Assembly: GCA_017540585.1 (NCBI GenBank)
Contig: JAFYAT010000020.1
Coordinates: forward strand, 1 to 45,934
Source of the DNA: Bacteroidaceae bacterium
GTDB lineage: Bacteria > Bacteroidota > Bacteroidia > Bacteroidales > Bacteroidaceae
Direction of reading: 5' to 3'
DNA: 45,934 nt
Positions within the stretch are counted from its first letter, which is position 1, and each line of letters starts with the position of its first letter. A model generated the notes under the pieces. That model had not been told where the DNA came from, did no database searches, and worked only from the letters and a program-made list of their open reading frames with translations. The position numbers and the translations under genes were made by a program. Shown here one piece after another: positions 9,346 through 17,563 of this stretch.

Positions 9346-10422
9346 TTACATCATAATATATACCATCCTATATGCCAAGTAGCCAACTACACAGACAAGG
9401 ATGATTGTCGTAATGATGGTGAGGGCTAAGAGCACACGCTTTATCTCCTTAGAGTGCTGTTCCTCTACAACAATCTCTTCTGGCTGAGCCTTAACCTCCT
9501 CCTCTACCTTTGTCTGGTTGATATACTCGATAGCATTAACAAGGTTCTGGTCATTCTCATTGATAAGAGTGCTGTACTTGGCAAACTTGACAAGGTCAGC
9601 AGTCTCAAAGAGTTCACGAAGTTCCTTAATAGCCTCGTCATCATTAACCTCCTGAAGATGCTGGATGATTTCATCCGTAGTCATCTCCGTGGCATTGAAA
9701 CCATAACGCTCCTTGATGTACTGACGAAGAGTGTCGGTAAGCTGAGTATAATACTCCTTTGAGTCTTCACTCTGCCATATCTTTTCCTCCTTGATATGGT
9801 TAATCTTACTCATAGCCATCTTATGAGGAGCTATATGCTGCTTGAACTTGATACGACGGATGATAGGCTTGTTGTCCTTAAGACGGATGATGACATAGAG
9901 AAGTACAATACCTACAAGCACCACAATCAAAGACAGCCAAATCATAAGACTCCACTCTGACCACATAAAAGGAGGACTCATGACAGGCTTGTTTGGAAAT
10001 ATCTTTGCATTGGAAGAGTCAATATCAAAAGTGACGACCTTGAGTGCAAGATGTTTTGCCTTATAAGCCTTGCCATCAACCTTTACCTCCATGGCAGGAA
10101 GGTAATAGAGAGCAGAATCATAGGAAGTGATATAATACTTCTTCTTCAGCACCATCCTCTTTCCTTCGTTGACATATTGCGTATCAGGCTTAGTGGAAGA
10201 AAGGTATTCCACTCCAGGAATGATTTGCTGAAGCGAATCATACTTTGGCAGTTCAACTTTCTTACCCTTATCTGCTGTAACCTCAAGAGTGATACCCATA
10301 CGCTTACCGATTGGTATAGACACAGAGTCGAGCTTGTTTTCAACAATCACACTCTGTGCATCAGCCATCAGACATGCAAGAAAGGCAATCACCATGAGTG
10401 ATACAAATCTTATCAATCTCAT
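9346..10422 (-). CDS. Bat-operon membrane protein of unknown function
   Basis: The 358-residue product has a signal peptide (to about ADAQ), a beta-rich periplasmic part to residue 155, a membrane helix (about 158-180), a charged helical cytoplasmic part with acidic stretches (about 195-325), and a second membrane helix near the C-terminus (330-352). The layout resembles a short BatD-like protein or the DUF4381 proteins that sit between DUF58 and batA in many MoxR operons. No catalytic motif is visible. It starts 5 bp after the DUF58 gene. A role in assembling the Bat VWA proteins is inferred from position only. Confidence 0.75.
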   Translation of the reverse strand: MRLIRFVSLMVIAFLACLMADAQSVIVENKLDSVSIPIGKRMGITLEVTADKGKKVELPKYDSLQQIIPGVEYLSSTKPDTQYVNEGKRMVLKKKYYITSYDSALYYLPAMEVKVDGKAYKAKHLALKVVTFDIDSSNAKIFPNKPVMSPPFMWSEWSLMIWLSLIVVLVGIVLLYVIIRLKDNKPIIRRIKFKQHIAPHKMAMSKINHIKEEKIWQSEDSKEYYTQLTDTLRQYIKERYGFNATEMTTDEIIQHLQEVNDDEAIKELRELFETADLVKFAKYSTLINENDQNLVNAIEYINQTKVEEEVKAQPEEIVVEEQHSKEIKRVLLALTIITTIILVCVVGYLAYRMVYIMM

Positions 10423-10427
10423 ATCTT

Positions 10428-11297
10428 TTAACTACGCTTTTTGAACATACTCATAAGAGCCTTGACATAATCCTCGTCTGTTCGGATTGATACCCAATCA
10501 ACATTTGACCTTGTCATGAGGTTCTTTACCCATTTCTGGTACTTGACCCACCATTCATGATGAGCCCTGCGCACGGCACTTGAAGAAGTATCAACAAATA
10601 CCTCGTCACCAGTTTCAGCATCACGCATCTTGATGATACCTACATCAGGCATCTCTGCCATGCGCTGGTCATACACCTGAAGTGCTATGACATCATGCTT
10701 ACGGTTGGCTATAGTCAATTGATTCGTATAATCTTTCTGGTCGAAGAAGTCGCTCAGGATAAACATCGTGGAACGTTTCTTGGTTGCATTAGTCATGAAC
10801 TCAATTGCTGCACCGATATCCGTCTTCTGACTCTCTGGTTGGAAGTCGAGCAACTCACGTATGATGAACAGGATATGTTTGCGTCCCTTCTTTGGAGGAA
10901 TAAACTTCTCAATCTTGTCAGAGAAGAATATGACACCAATCTTATCGTTGTTCTGGATAGCAGAGAAAGCAAGCGTTGCCGCAATCTCTGTAACCATCTG
11001 ACGCTTAGTCTGCACCACAGTACCGAAGTCAAGACTGCCTGACACATCCACAAGAAGCATCACGGTCAACTCACGTTCTTCCTCAAATACCTTTATATAA
11101 GGTTTGCCAAGACGTGCCGTCACGTTCCAGTCAATGTCACGTACATCATCGCCATACTGATATTCACGAACCTCCGAGAAAGCCATACCACGACCCTTGA
11201 AAGCAGAGTGATACTCTCCAGCAAATATATTGTTGGAGAGTCCCCTTGTCTTTATCTCTATCTTTCTGACTCGCTGTAATAATTCTTCTGTTTCCAT
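10428..11297 (-). CDS. DUF58 / VWA-like protein of the MoxR-Bat operon
   Basis: The 289-residue soluble protein has the DUF58 core signature (EVREYQYGDDVRDIDWNVTAR, about residues 42-62) followed by a VWA-type metal-site segment, D84-V-S86-G-S88. DUF58 proteins are constant partners of MoxR ATPases and BatA/B. They are thought to act as adaptors in MoxR-driven protein activation, but the reaction is unknown. The gene lies between moxR (90 bp upstream) and the membrane protein gene (5 bp downstream). Confidence 0.88.
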   Translation of the reverse strand: METEELLQRVRKIEIKTRGLSNNIFAGEYHSAFKGRGMAFSEVREYQYGDDVRDIDWNVTARLGKPYIKVFEEERELTVMLLVDVSGSLDFGTVVQTKRQMVTEIAATLAFSAIQNNDKIGVIFFSDKIEKFIPPKKGRKHILFIIRELLDFQPESQKTDIGAAIEFMTNATKKRSTMFILSDFFDQKDYTNQLTIANRKHDVIALQVYDQRMAEMPDVGIIKMRDAETGDEVFVDTSSSAVRRAHHEWWVKYQKWVKNLMTRSNVDWVSIRTDEDYVKALMSMFKKRS

Positions 11298-11386
11298 GAA
11301 TCTTTTTATTAGTAGAAGTTTACCTGCACTATTTGCAAAATAAGCCCCTATGACTTCTTACATTGCGAAGAATAAGCAATGCAAGA

Positions 11387-12382
11387 TTATGGCACCTCAA
11401 CCTTGTTGATAATCTTACTTACGATTTCCTCACTTGTCACGTTACTTGCCTCTGCCTCGTATGTAAGACCAATACGATGACGGAGCACATCGTGAGCAAC
11501 AGCACGTACATCCTCTGGGATGACGTATCCTCTGTGCTTGATGAATGCGTATGCACGAGCAGCAAGTGCAAGGTTGATAGAAGCACGTGGAGAACCACCG
11601 AAACCAATAAGTCCCTTGAGTTCCTTGAGGTTGTACTTCTCAGGATAACGAGTTGCAAACACGATGTCTGCAATATACTGTTCAATCTTCTCGTCGAGAT
11701 AAACCTGACGAACAACATCACGAGCCTCCTCGATTTCCTTTGTTGTCATGATAGGACGGATGACAGTCTTCTCGCCAGTGATGTTCTGACGGATAATCTT
11801 CTTCTCCTCCTCAAGCTTTGGATAGTCGATGACAACCTTGAGCATGAAACGGTCAACCTGTGCCTCTGGAAGAGGATAAGTACCTTCCTGCTCAATTGGG
11901 TTCTGAGTAGCCAATACGAGGAATGGCTTAGGAAGTTCGTATGTATTTGTACTGATAGTAACCTGACGCTCCTGCATTGCCTCAAGAAGTGCTGACTGAA
12001 CCTTAGCTGGAGCACGGTTAATCTCATCTGCAAGTACGAAGTTTGCGAATACTGGACCTTTCTTAGCAACGAACTCACCATCCTTCTGGCTATATATCAT
12101 AGTACCGATAACATCGGCAGGAAGAAGGTCTGGAGTAAACTGGATACGGCTGAACTGAGCATCGATAAGTGAAGAAAGAGTCTTGATAGCCTTTGTCTTA
12201 GCAAGACCAGGTACACCTTCGAGGAGTACGTGTCCATCAGACAAAAGACCGATAAGAAGTGATTCGACAAGATGCTTCTGACCAATGATAGCCTGATCCA
12301 TTCCTGTCATAATATTTGTAACGAAAGAGCTATGTCTTTCGATTCGCTCATTTAACTCGCGAATATCAATAGCGTCTGCCAT
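11387..12382 (-). CDS. moxR: MoxR-type AAA+ ATPase
   Basis: The 331-residue product starts MADAIDIREL at the ATG at 12382; the longer reading begins at a TTG with no supporting features and is rejected. Walker A is G56-V-P-G-L-A-K62-T63, Walker B ends in D119-E120, and the MoxR box NRAPAKVQSALLEAMQER follows, then a sensor segment (LATQNPIEQEGTYPLPEAQVDRF). MoxR ATPases act as chaperones that activate VWA-domain partner complexes, here BatA/BatB. It is the first gene of a run of about 9 kb in one direction. A TAAATTTG box 48 bp upstream may start the operon. Confidence 0.92.
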   Translation of the reverse strand: MADAIDIRELNERIERHSSFVTNIMTGMDQAIIGQKHLVESLLIGLLSDGHVLLEGVPGLAKTKAIKTLSSLIDAQFSRIQFTPDLLPADVIGTMIYSQKDGEFVAKKGPVFANFVLADEINRAPAKVQSALLEAMQERQVTISTNTYELPKPFLVLATQNPIEQEGTYPLPEAQVDRFMLKVVIDYPKLEEEKKIIRQNITGEKTVIRPIMTTKEIEEARDVVRQVYLDEKIEQYIADIVFATRYPEKYNLKELKGLIGFGGSPRASINLALAARAYAFIKHRGYVIPEDVRAVAHDVLRHRIGLTYEAEASNVTSEEIVSKIINKVEVP

Positions 12383-12429
12383 AATGTTTTTACGATTTTG
12401 GTTTCGTTTGTAGTTTTTAAATTTGGGCA

Positions 12430-12437
12430 CAAATTTA
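12430..12437 (-). promoter_or_regulatory. Possible -7 box of the moxR-bat operon
   Basis: The minus strand reads TAAATTTG, a full match to TAnnTTTG, 48 bp before the moxR ATG. The nearest TTTG upstream is only 14 bp away instead of about 20, so the -33 element is not convincing. Confidence 0.4.
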
Positions 12438-12550
12438 ACACTTTCATTCAACAAACTTTCTTAAAATATATTAAAAGGTTAGATTACACCCATATTTTAA
12501 GACATTTTAACCTGCAGTAATCAAAGTGTCAATTCACATTCCCCCGCTAA

Positions 12551-12594
12551 TCCTTCGTTAATGGTTCGTTAACCCTTCGTAATTCTTACGTAAA
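12551..12594. repeat. Four-unit 11-bp array, locus 1
   Basis: Four consecutive 11-bp units: TCCTTCGTTAA, TGGTTCGTTAA, CCCTTCGTAAT, TCTTACGTAAA. The (C/G)TTCG core recurs once per helical turn. Arrays with the same period and unit number lie at 19529-19572, 26484-26527 and 36731-36774. Confidence 0.8.
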
Positions 12595-12690
12595 TTTGCA
12601 GATGACAGAAAGAAAGCAGACATTCGGAACAGAATAACATAATGACACAATATATAAAAGAAACTCCACCACTCTATTATAGCCATCCAC

Positions 12691-12763
12691 TTATGTTTCC
12701 CTTACATTTCTGTACAAATCCGTACAGAAACAAACAGAAAACTAAGAGAAACATAAGGGAAAC
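12691..12763. repeat. Nested palindrome
   Basis: An inner inverted repeat TTTCTGTAC (12707-12715) / GTACAGAAA (12722-12730) with a 6-bp spacer sits inside an outer pair GTTTCCCTTA (12695-12704) / TAAGGGAAAC (12754-12763). CTTATGTTTC overlapping the left outer arm is also complementary to GAAACATAAG overlapping the right one, so two registers of pairing compete. Confidence 0.75.
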
Positions 12764-12813
12764 ACGTTATTTTGATTGATACACAACAAGCGTATAGTAT
12801 CCGAAAGTATATA

Positions 12814-12852
12814 ATTTACGCCTCGTAAACATGATAGTTACGAGGCGTAAAT
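12814..12852. terminator. Perfect 15-bp hairpin downstream of the HU-LysM gene
   Basis: ATTTACGCCTCGTAA (12814-12828) pairs perfectly with 12838-12852 across a 9-base loop. It lies 64 bp beyond the stop of the minus-strand HU-LysM gene and probably ends that transcript. There is no clear T tract on either side, so a role as an RNA 3' stabiliser or operator is also possible. Confidence 0.6.
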
Positions 12853-12915
12853 AGCATAGTTATAAACAAAAAATATAATTATTATAGTTTAATAGAATCC
12901 TTTTCATTCCCATTG

Positions 12916-14547
12916 CTATGGTAGAATCACTTCTGTTCCATAAGGGACATTATCTGGATCCTTGAATTTGTTTGCACGTATTATCGCTCTTACAGAGTCC
13001 TTGGTGCCATAGAACTTCCGAGATACTTTTGTAAGGGTTTCATCCCTTTGGAGTATATACGTCTTTGGCTTAGCCGTTGACTTGTTGTCAGCAGCCTTGC
13101 TCTTAGCTGGCTCTGTCGCTGTTGTCTCAGCAGGAACATTAGTATTTGACTGAATACTGTCCGTCTCTACCTTAGGTTTGACAACTGGAGCTTGCTTCTT
13201 GACAGGCGTTGCATGATTCTTTGGCTCAACAGGAAGCTGCTTGAGTTCTGTCTTTTCCTTGTCAGAATGAGCCTTGTACATAACAACAGAAACGCCAAAG
13301 ATAAGTATTACCAATATTGGAGTAAGAATCCATATCCAATAATGTCCGTCATCCTTCTTCTTGCGCACTGGCTCAGGAGTAGCGGCAGACTTGTCCGAAA
13401 GCAGTCTGTTGAGTGCTTCTGCTTGTGCATCCTTATTTTCCTCTGCACCTTCAGCAGTTACGTCTTCTTGCTTAACCTCAGCATCAGTTGACTGTACTGC
13501 TTCTTCCGCAGCAGACTTAGTGTCTTCTTCCGCAGGTGCAACATCTGTTGATTCTTCCTGTTCGGAAGAAGGTTCTTCAGTTGTTGCTTCAAGATTAACA
13601 GTTACGTTTTCATCCTCTGCAGTTTCAACTACAGAAGGAGTCTCAACTGTCTCCAATGATTCTTCAACAGGTTCAACTGGAGTCTGTGCAACTTCCTCAG
13701 CCTTCTGACCTTCGTCAGCAGTCTCAACTGCACTTTCTTCCTTAGCTACAGATGGTATATCCTCATAAATAGTAAGATTCTCCTTAGCCACAGACTCAGC
13801 AACCATTGCAGGTACCGGCTCAGCCTCTGTCTCTGGAGTCTGCTCTTCTTCCGCACATTCTGGCACCATGCTTTTCTCCATCTTATCAAGGAGTGCTTCA
13901 AGACGGAGGACTTCACGATGTGCCTCTTTAGCAGCTATGAGCTTACGCTCTGCATCCGCACGAGCCTGTTCAAGTTCGAGACGAATCTCCTCTACACTCT
14001 CAGGAGTACAGATAAGCATATCTATGCCAGAGAACTCATCCTCCTGCACCTCCACCTTCTCAGGAACCTCAACCATATTGACTTCTGCCTCTACGGCATC
14101 AATAGGTTCCTCATCCTCGGATGTAGTAATATCTTCGCTAACGTCTTCAGTTTCATCATCCACCTCTGACGTCTCTTCAATGTCTGTTTCGTCTGTATCG
14201 TTGGAAACATCCGTTTCCTCGTCATCAGCAACTACATCCTCACGAACATCAGGCATATCGCTGACAAGATTAGAGACAAGCAAACCATCTTCTGGTATAA
14301 AATTTACTTTCTTATATCCAGCTATGACAATACGCTCGCCATTGGTTACATTTATACTTTCTCTACTTGCAACCTCAACCACACGGAACGTACCAAGACC
14401 ATCAATCTTCACGCTCTCATCATTAGAGAGGCCATCGACAACCGTATCAAAGAATGCTCTGGCAAGTTGCTCAGCCACCTTCTTTGGTACACCACACGCT
14501 CTTGAAAACGATTCTGCAACGGATTGCAATGTTACTTTATCACTCAT
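12916..14547 (-). CDS. HU-domain / transmembrane / LysM fusion protein
   Basis: The 543-residue product combines three parts. Residues 1 to about 100 form an HU/IHF-like DNA-binding domain (LQSVAESFSRACGVPKKVAE at the start, IDGLGTFRVVEVASRE in the middle). Residues of about 105-395 are a very acidic, Glu/Asp/Ser/Thr-rich probably disordered region with one helical, coiled-coil-like stretch (about 185-230). A single membrane helix lies at about 403-425, and a LysM peptidoglycan-binding domain at about 496-543 (YILQRDETLTKVSRKFYGTK onward). Positive residues just before the helix (RKKKDD) predict the HU part inside and LysM outside. The HU arm reads NVTNGE where most HU proteins have N-P-x-T-G, so the DNA-bending proline is missing. 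It lies 40 bp downstream of a stand-alone HU gene. A tether between DNA and cell wall is inference. Confidence 0.85.
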   Translation of the reverse strand: MSDKVTLQSVAESFSRACGVPKKVAEQLARAFFDTVVDGLSNDESVKIDGLGTFRVVEVASRESINVTNGERIVIAGYKKVNFIPEDGLLVSNLVSDMPDVREDVVADDEETDVSNDTDETDIEETSEVDDETEDVSEDITTSEDEEPIDAVEAEVNMVEVPEKVEVQEDEFSGIDMLICTPESVEEIRLELEQARADAERKLIAAKEAHREVLRLEALLDKMEKSMVPECAEEEQTPETEAEPVPAMVAESVAKENLTIYEDIPSVAKEESAVETADEGQKAEEVAQTPVEPVEESLETVETPSVVETAEDENVTVNLEATTEEPSSEQEESTDVAPAEEDTKSAAEEAVQSTDAEVKQEDVTAEGAEENKDAQAEALNRLLSDKSAATPEPVRKKKDDGHYWIWILTPILVILIFGVSVVMYKAHSDKEKTELKQLPVEPKNHATPVKKQAPVVKPKVETDSIQSNTNVPAETTATEPAKSKAADNKSTAKPKTYILQRDETLTKVSRKFYGTKDSVRAIIRANKFKDPDNVPYGTEVILP

Positions 14548-14587
14548 TTGTATCTTTTACCATTTAGATTCCAACGGAATAACCTAA

Positions 14588-14863
14588 TCACGAGTTAATC
14601 TTATCCTTGAGGGTTGCACTCATCTTGAAATTGAGCGTAACCTTCTTTGGGATAATCTTGTATGACTTAGTCGTAGGATTATACATCTTACGCTCTGCCT
14701 TTTCACGAGACTCGAAGTTGCCAAATCCCTGGACAGACACTACCCTACCCGATGCCAGCTCACGTGCAAAGGCACCAATGAACTGCGCTACCATCGGCTC
14801 AAGCTGTTCTGCCGTCATACCGGTCTTTTCAGACAAGCTCTTTATGAATTCAGTATTTGTCAT
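14588..14863 (-). CDS. HU-family DNA-binding protein
   Basis: The 91-residue protein covers a full HU/IHF domain: an N-terminal helical dimer part (TEFIKSLSEKTGMTAEQLEP), the GFGNFESREK turn, and the arm with the conserved N-P pair in YNPTTKSYKIIP. Such proteins bind and bend DNA as dimers and organise the nucleoid. It sits between rimO (70 bp upstream) and the HU-LysM fusion (40 bp downstream). It may form heterodimers with the fusion's HU domain, which would recruit the fusion to DNA, but this is inference. Confidence 0.9.
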   Translation of the reverse strand: MTNTEFIKSLSEKTGMTAEQLEPMVAQFIGAFARELASGRVVSVQGFGNFESREKAERKMYNPTTKSYKIIPKKVTLNFKMSATLKDKINS

Positions 14864-14933
14864 ATATATTAAATTATTCCGTTACAAGTCAATTAAGAAT
14901 TCAGAATATAAAATCAAGTACAAATCTTAACTC

Positions 14934-16238
14934 TTAATTCTTTTTTTTCTCCGCATATAGGTCGAAGTCGTCGCTGTCCGTGATAGTCATATCGTAGAAA
15001 CAACCTGTACGGAGTATTCCGTTTGCCACAGGAACAAGTACCTCTGGGTCAACCTCAGGAGAGTCAAACTCGGTACGTCCCACGTAATATTCGCCTTCCT
15101 TACGGTCAATAATCACCTTCATAGTCGTACCGACCTTCTTTGCCTGAACCTCAGCAGAGATACCCTGCTGGATGTCCATTAACTCACTAAGGCGTGCCTG
15201 CTTGACTTCGTGTGGAATATCGTCCTTGAAGTTCTTGGCTGCGTATGTTCCTTCTTCCTCTGAATAGGCGAAAGCGCCCATACGCTCAAACTTTGCCCAA
15301 CGGACAAATTCCTTTAGTTCTTCAAATTCCTTCTCACCCTCGCCTGGGAAACCGACCATAAGTGTAGTGCGAAGATGAATGCCAGGAACCTCACGACGGA
15401 GCATCTCTATAAGCTCGTAAGTATCCTCCTTAGTCACATGACGTTGCATATTGGTAAGCACATTTGTGCTGACATGCTGAAGGGCGATGTCAAGATACTT
15501 GCACACATTCTTCCTCTCACGCATCACACGAAGCAAATCCATAGGGAAGTTCTTAGGATAAGCGTAATGAAGACGAATCCACTTCACGCCATCAATGTCG
15601 GAGATACGCTCCACAAGTTCAGCTATCTTCTGCTTGCCATAGAGGTCAACGCCATAGTATGTAAGCTCCTGTGCAATAATCTGAAACTCCTTCACGCCCT
15701 CGCTGACGAGGTGCTTGACCTCCTCAACGATATCCTCCATAGGACGGCTCTGGTGCTTACCCGTAATGATTGGTATGGCACAATAAGCACAATGGCGGTC
15801 ACATCCCTCAGATATCTTGAGATAAGCATAATGCTTAGGAGTGGTTATACGACGTTCAAACTGGTACTCTGTCTGGTACGTCTTGCCAAGGTCCTTGAGG
15901 AGCTCTGTCCAATTGAACTTGCCATAGAACTTGTCAACCTGAGGAATCTCCTTGCCAAGTTCCTTGAAGAAACGCTCTGAAAGACATCCCATGACATATA
16001 CTTCACGAATCTTGCCCTCTTCCTTTGCCTGACAGAGTTCGAGAATCATATTGATACTCTCTTCCTGCGCATCGGCAATGAAACCACAAGTATTGACAAC
16101 AGCAATCTCACCCTGAGGGTTCTCGCTGTCATGTGTCACCTTGTAGCCGTTAAGTTCCAACTGACGGATAAGTCTTTCCGAGTCAACAAGGTTCTTGGAA
16201 CATCCAAGAGTGATTATATCTATTGTATTCTTTCGCAC
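14934..16238 (-). CDS. rimO: Ribosomal protein S12 methylthiotransferase RimO
   Basis: The 434-residue radical-SAM enzyme adds a methylthio group to a conserved Asp of ribosomal protein S12. The N-terminal methylthiotransferase domain has the three cluster cysteines C13 (TLGCSKNLVDSE), C51 and C85. The radical-SAM motif is C146-(3)-C150-(2)-C153. A C-terminal TRAM domain (from about 365) follows, containing VIIDRKEGEYYVGRTEFDSPEVD. The TLGCSKN start is diagnostic of RimO over MiaB. The length is normal. It lies 244 bp downstream of ftsY in the same direction. Confidence 0.95.
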   Translation of the reverse strand: MRKNTIDIITLGCSKNLVDSERLIRQLELNGYKVTHDSENPQGEIAVVNTCGFIADAQEESINMILELCQAKEEGKIREVYVMGCLSERFFKELGKEIPQVDKFYGKFNWTELLKDLGKTYQTEYQFERRITTPKHYAYLKISEGCDRHCAYCAIPIITGKHQSRPMEDIVEEVKHLVSEGVKEFQIIAQELTYYGVDLYGKQKIAELVERISDIDGVKWIRLHYAYPKNFPMDLLRVMRERKNVCKYLDIALQHVSTNVLTNMQRHVTKEDTYELIEMLRREVPGIHLRTTLMVGFPGEGEKEFEELKEFVRWAKFERMGAFAYSEEEGTYAAKNFKDDIPHEVKQARLSELMDIQQGISAEVQAKKVGTTMKVIIDRKEGEYYVGRTEFDSPEVDPEVLVPVANGILRTGCFYDMTITDSDDFDLYAEKKKN

Positions 16239-16482
16239 TCTAAATTATTCTATTTGTCAATTTGACGACCATTAAACAACATTTTGGCACAAATATAGTT
16301 TTTGTCTTTACACAAATTACCATAAATTTGCCACGAATTATCAAAAATTCCATCATCATTACATTTTGCAATTACCACAAATATATTTCGATATTATCGA
16401 AAAAAAAATTCATGACAATTCGTGGCAAATTCATGATAATTCGTGCTCAAAAACATATCAACTTTTTTTGTCTATTATATGT
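16239..16482. repeat. Intergenic inverted and direct repeats between ftsY and rimO
   Basis: AATTTGCCACGAATT (16325-16339) is perfectly complementary to 16417-16431 (15 bp, 77-bp spacer). Next to the right arm, ATTCATGAYAATTCGTG occurs twice in direct orientation, starting at 16408 and 16429, a 21-bp period. A TATATTTG box on the minus strand (16290-16297) is a possible rimO promoter element, without a clear -33. Confidence 0.7.
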
Positions 16483-17436
16483 CTACTCTCCGAACAGGCT
16501 ATCAACAAACGCCTTTCGGTTAAATGCCTGAAGGTCTTCCATACCCTCGCCAAGACCAATGTACTTTACAGGAATCTTGAACTGGTCAGAGATGCCTATC
16601 ACGACACCTCCCTTGGCAGTTCCGTCAAGCTTGGTGATGGCAAGCGAATTGACCTCCGTTGCCTTTGTAAACTGCTTTGCCTGTTCAAAAGCATTCTGTC
16701 CTGTAGAACCATCAAGCACAAGGAGGACATCATCAGGAGCATTGCCCGTAACCTTGCTGACAGCATTACGAATCTTGGTAAGCTCATTCATCAGATTAAC
16801 CTTGTTGTGGAGGCGACCTGCGGTATCAATAATGACCACATCCGCATTATTAGCCACGGCACTTGAAACAGTATCGTAAGCCACAGAAGCAGGGTCGCTG
16901 CCCATCTGCTGCTTGATTACAGGCACACCCACACGTTCACCCCAGATGACAAGCTGCTCAACGGCAGCCGCACGGAACGTATCAGCAGCACCAAGATAAA
17001 CCTTGTTGCCCGCCTGCTTAAACTGGTAGGCAAGCTTACCTATTGTAGTAGTCTTACCCACTCCATTGACACCTACCACGAGAATGACGTAAGGCTTGTG
17101 TCCCTGAGGAACGGTAAAACCATCAGTATCTTCAGTATTATTCTTAGTCAAGAGTTCTGCAATTTCTTCACGCAAGATAGCATTCAGCTCGGAAGTATTG
17201 ACATACTTATCCCTTGCCACACGCTCCTCTATACGCTGAATAATCTCAAGTGTCGTTTCCACTCCCACATCCGAAGTGATGAGTACCTCCTCAAGATTGT
17301 CAAGCACATCCTCGTCAACAGTAGCCTTACCAGCTACTGCACGGGCAATTTTTCCGAAGACACTCTCCTTAGTCTTAGCAAGTCCATTGTCAAGCGTCTC
17401 CTTCTTCTGTTTCGTAAAGAAATCGAAAAAACCCAT
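16483..17436 (-). CDS. ftsY: Signal recognition particle receptor FtsY
   Basis: The 317-residue SRP GTPase has the N domain (about 1-95) and the G domain with P-loop GVNGVGKTTT (122-131), DTFRAAAVEQL, the DTAGR switch, and TKLDGTAKGG near the C-terminus. The long acidic A domain of the E. coli protein is absent, as usual in Bacteroidetes. It receives the ribosome-SRP complex at the inner membrane for co-translational insertion. It has its own promoter (17477-17508), placed just behind the terminator of the rpmB operon. Confidence 0.96.
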   Translation of the reverse strand: MGFFDFFTKQKKETLDNGLAKTKESVFGKIARAVAGKATVDEDVLDNLEEVLITSDVGVETTLEIIQRIEERVARDKYVNTSELNAILREEIAELLTKNNTEDTDGFTVPQGHKPYVILVVGVNGVGKTTTIGKLAYQFKQAGNKVYLGAADTFRAAAVEQLVIWGERVGVPVIKQQMGSDPASVAYDTVSSAVANNADVVIIDTAGRLHNKVNLMNELTKIRNAVSKVTGNAPDDVLLVLDGSTGQNAFEQAKQFTKATEVNSLAITKLDGTAKGGVVIGISDQFKIPVKYIGLGEGMEDLQAFNRKAFVDSLFGE

Positions 17437-17476
17437 ATAATTAACTCTCTAAATGTAAAATTGATAAATTCATTTG

Positions 17477-17508
17477 CAAAGATACTATCATTTTGTGAAA
17501 AGCACAAA
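17477..17508 (-). promoter_or_regulatory. ftsY promoter
   Basis: On the minus strand TTTG (17505-17508) is followed after exactly 20 bp by TATCTTTG (17477-17484). This is a full match to the Bacteroidetes consensus TTTG-N19-21-TAnnTTTG, about 40 bp before the ftsY ATG. It overlaps the T tract of the upstream terminator. Confidence 0.8.
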
Positions 17509-17538
17509 AAAACCTACCCAAATAATTTGGGTAGGTTT
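17500..17538 (-). terminator. Intrinsic terminator of the rpmB-rpmG-DUF4295 operon
   Basis: Positions 17510-17522 pair with 17526-17538 (AAACCTACCCAAA and its complement). On the minus strand the stem is followed directly by a run of seven or more T. It lies 25 bp after the DUF4295 stop codon. Confidence 0.9.
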
Positions 17539-17563
17539 ATATTTTTGAGAGTAATATCTGATA

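Larger units (their letters stand above)
12383..12915. other. Repeat-rich intergenic region between moxR and the HU-LysM gene
   Basis: This 533-bp gap holds no credible protein gene. In order it contains: the moxR -7 box; a solitary TTACACCCATAT motif (12484-12495), also found three times near 36914-36970; an 11-bp phased array (12551-12594) running into a plus-strand TAAATTTG box (12591-12598); a nested palindrome (12691-12763); and a 15-bp hairpin (12814-12852). Confidence 0.7.

Noticed and set aside
12383-12454. N-terminal extension of MoxR from a TTG at 12454
   Set aside because: The added 24 residues are Lys/Asn-rich without family similarity. The ATG at 12382 gives the standard MoxR N-terminus, and the extension overlaps the likely -7 box.
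13361-14587. Long Ser/Thr-rich plus-strand frames opposite the HU-LysM gene
   Set aside because: They are complement shadows of the acidic Glu/Asp coding region: Glu and Asp codons read as Ser-rich on the other strand. They lack start context and domains.
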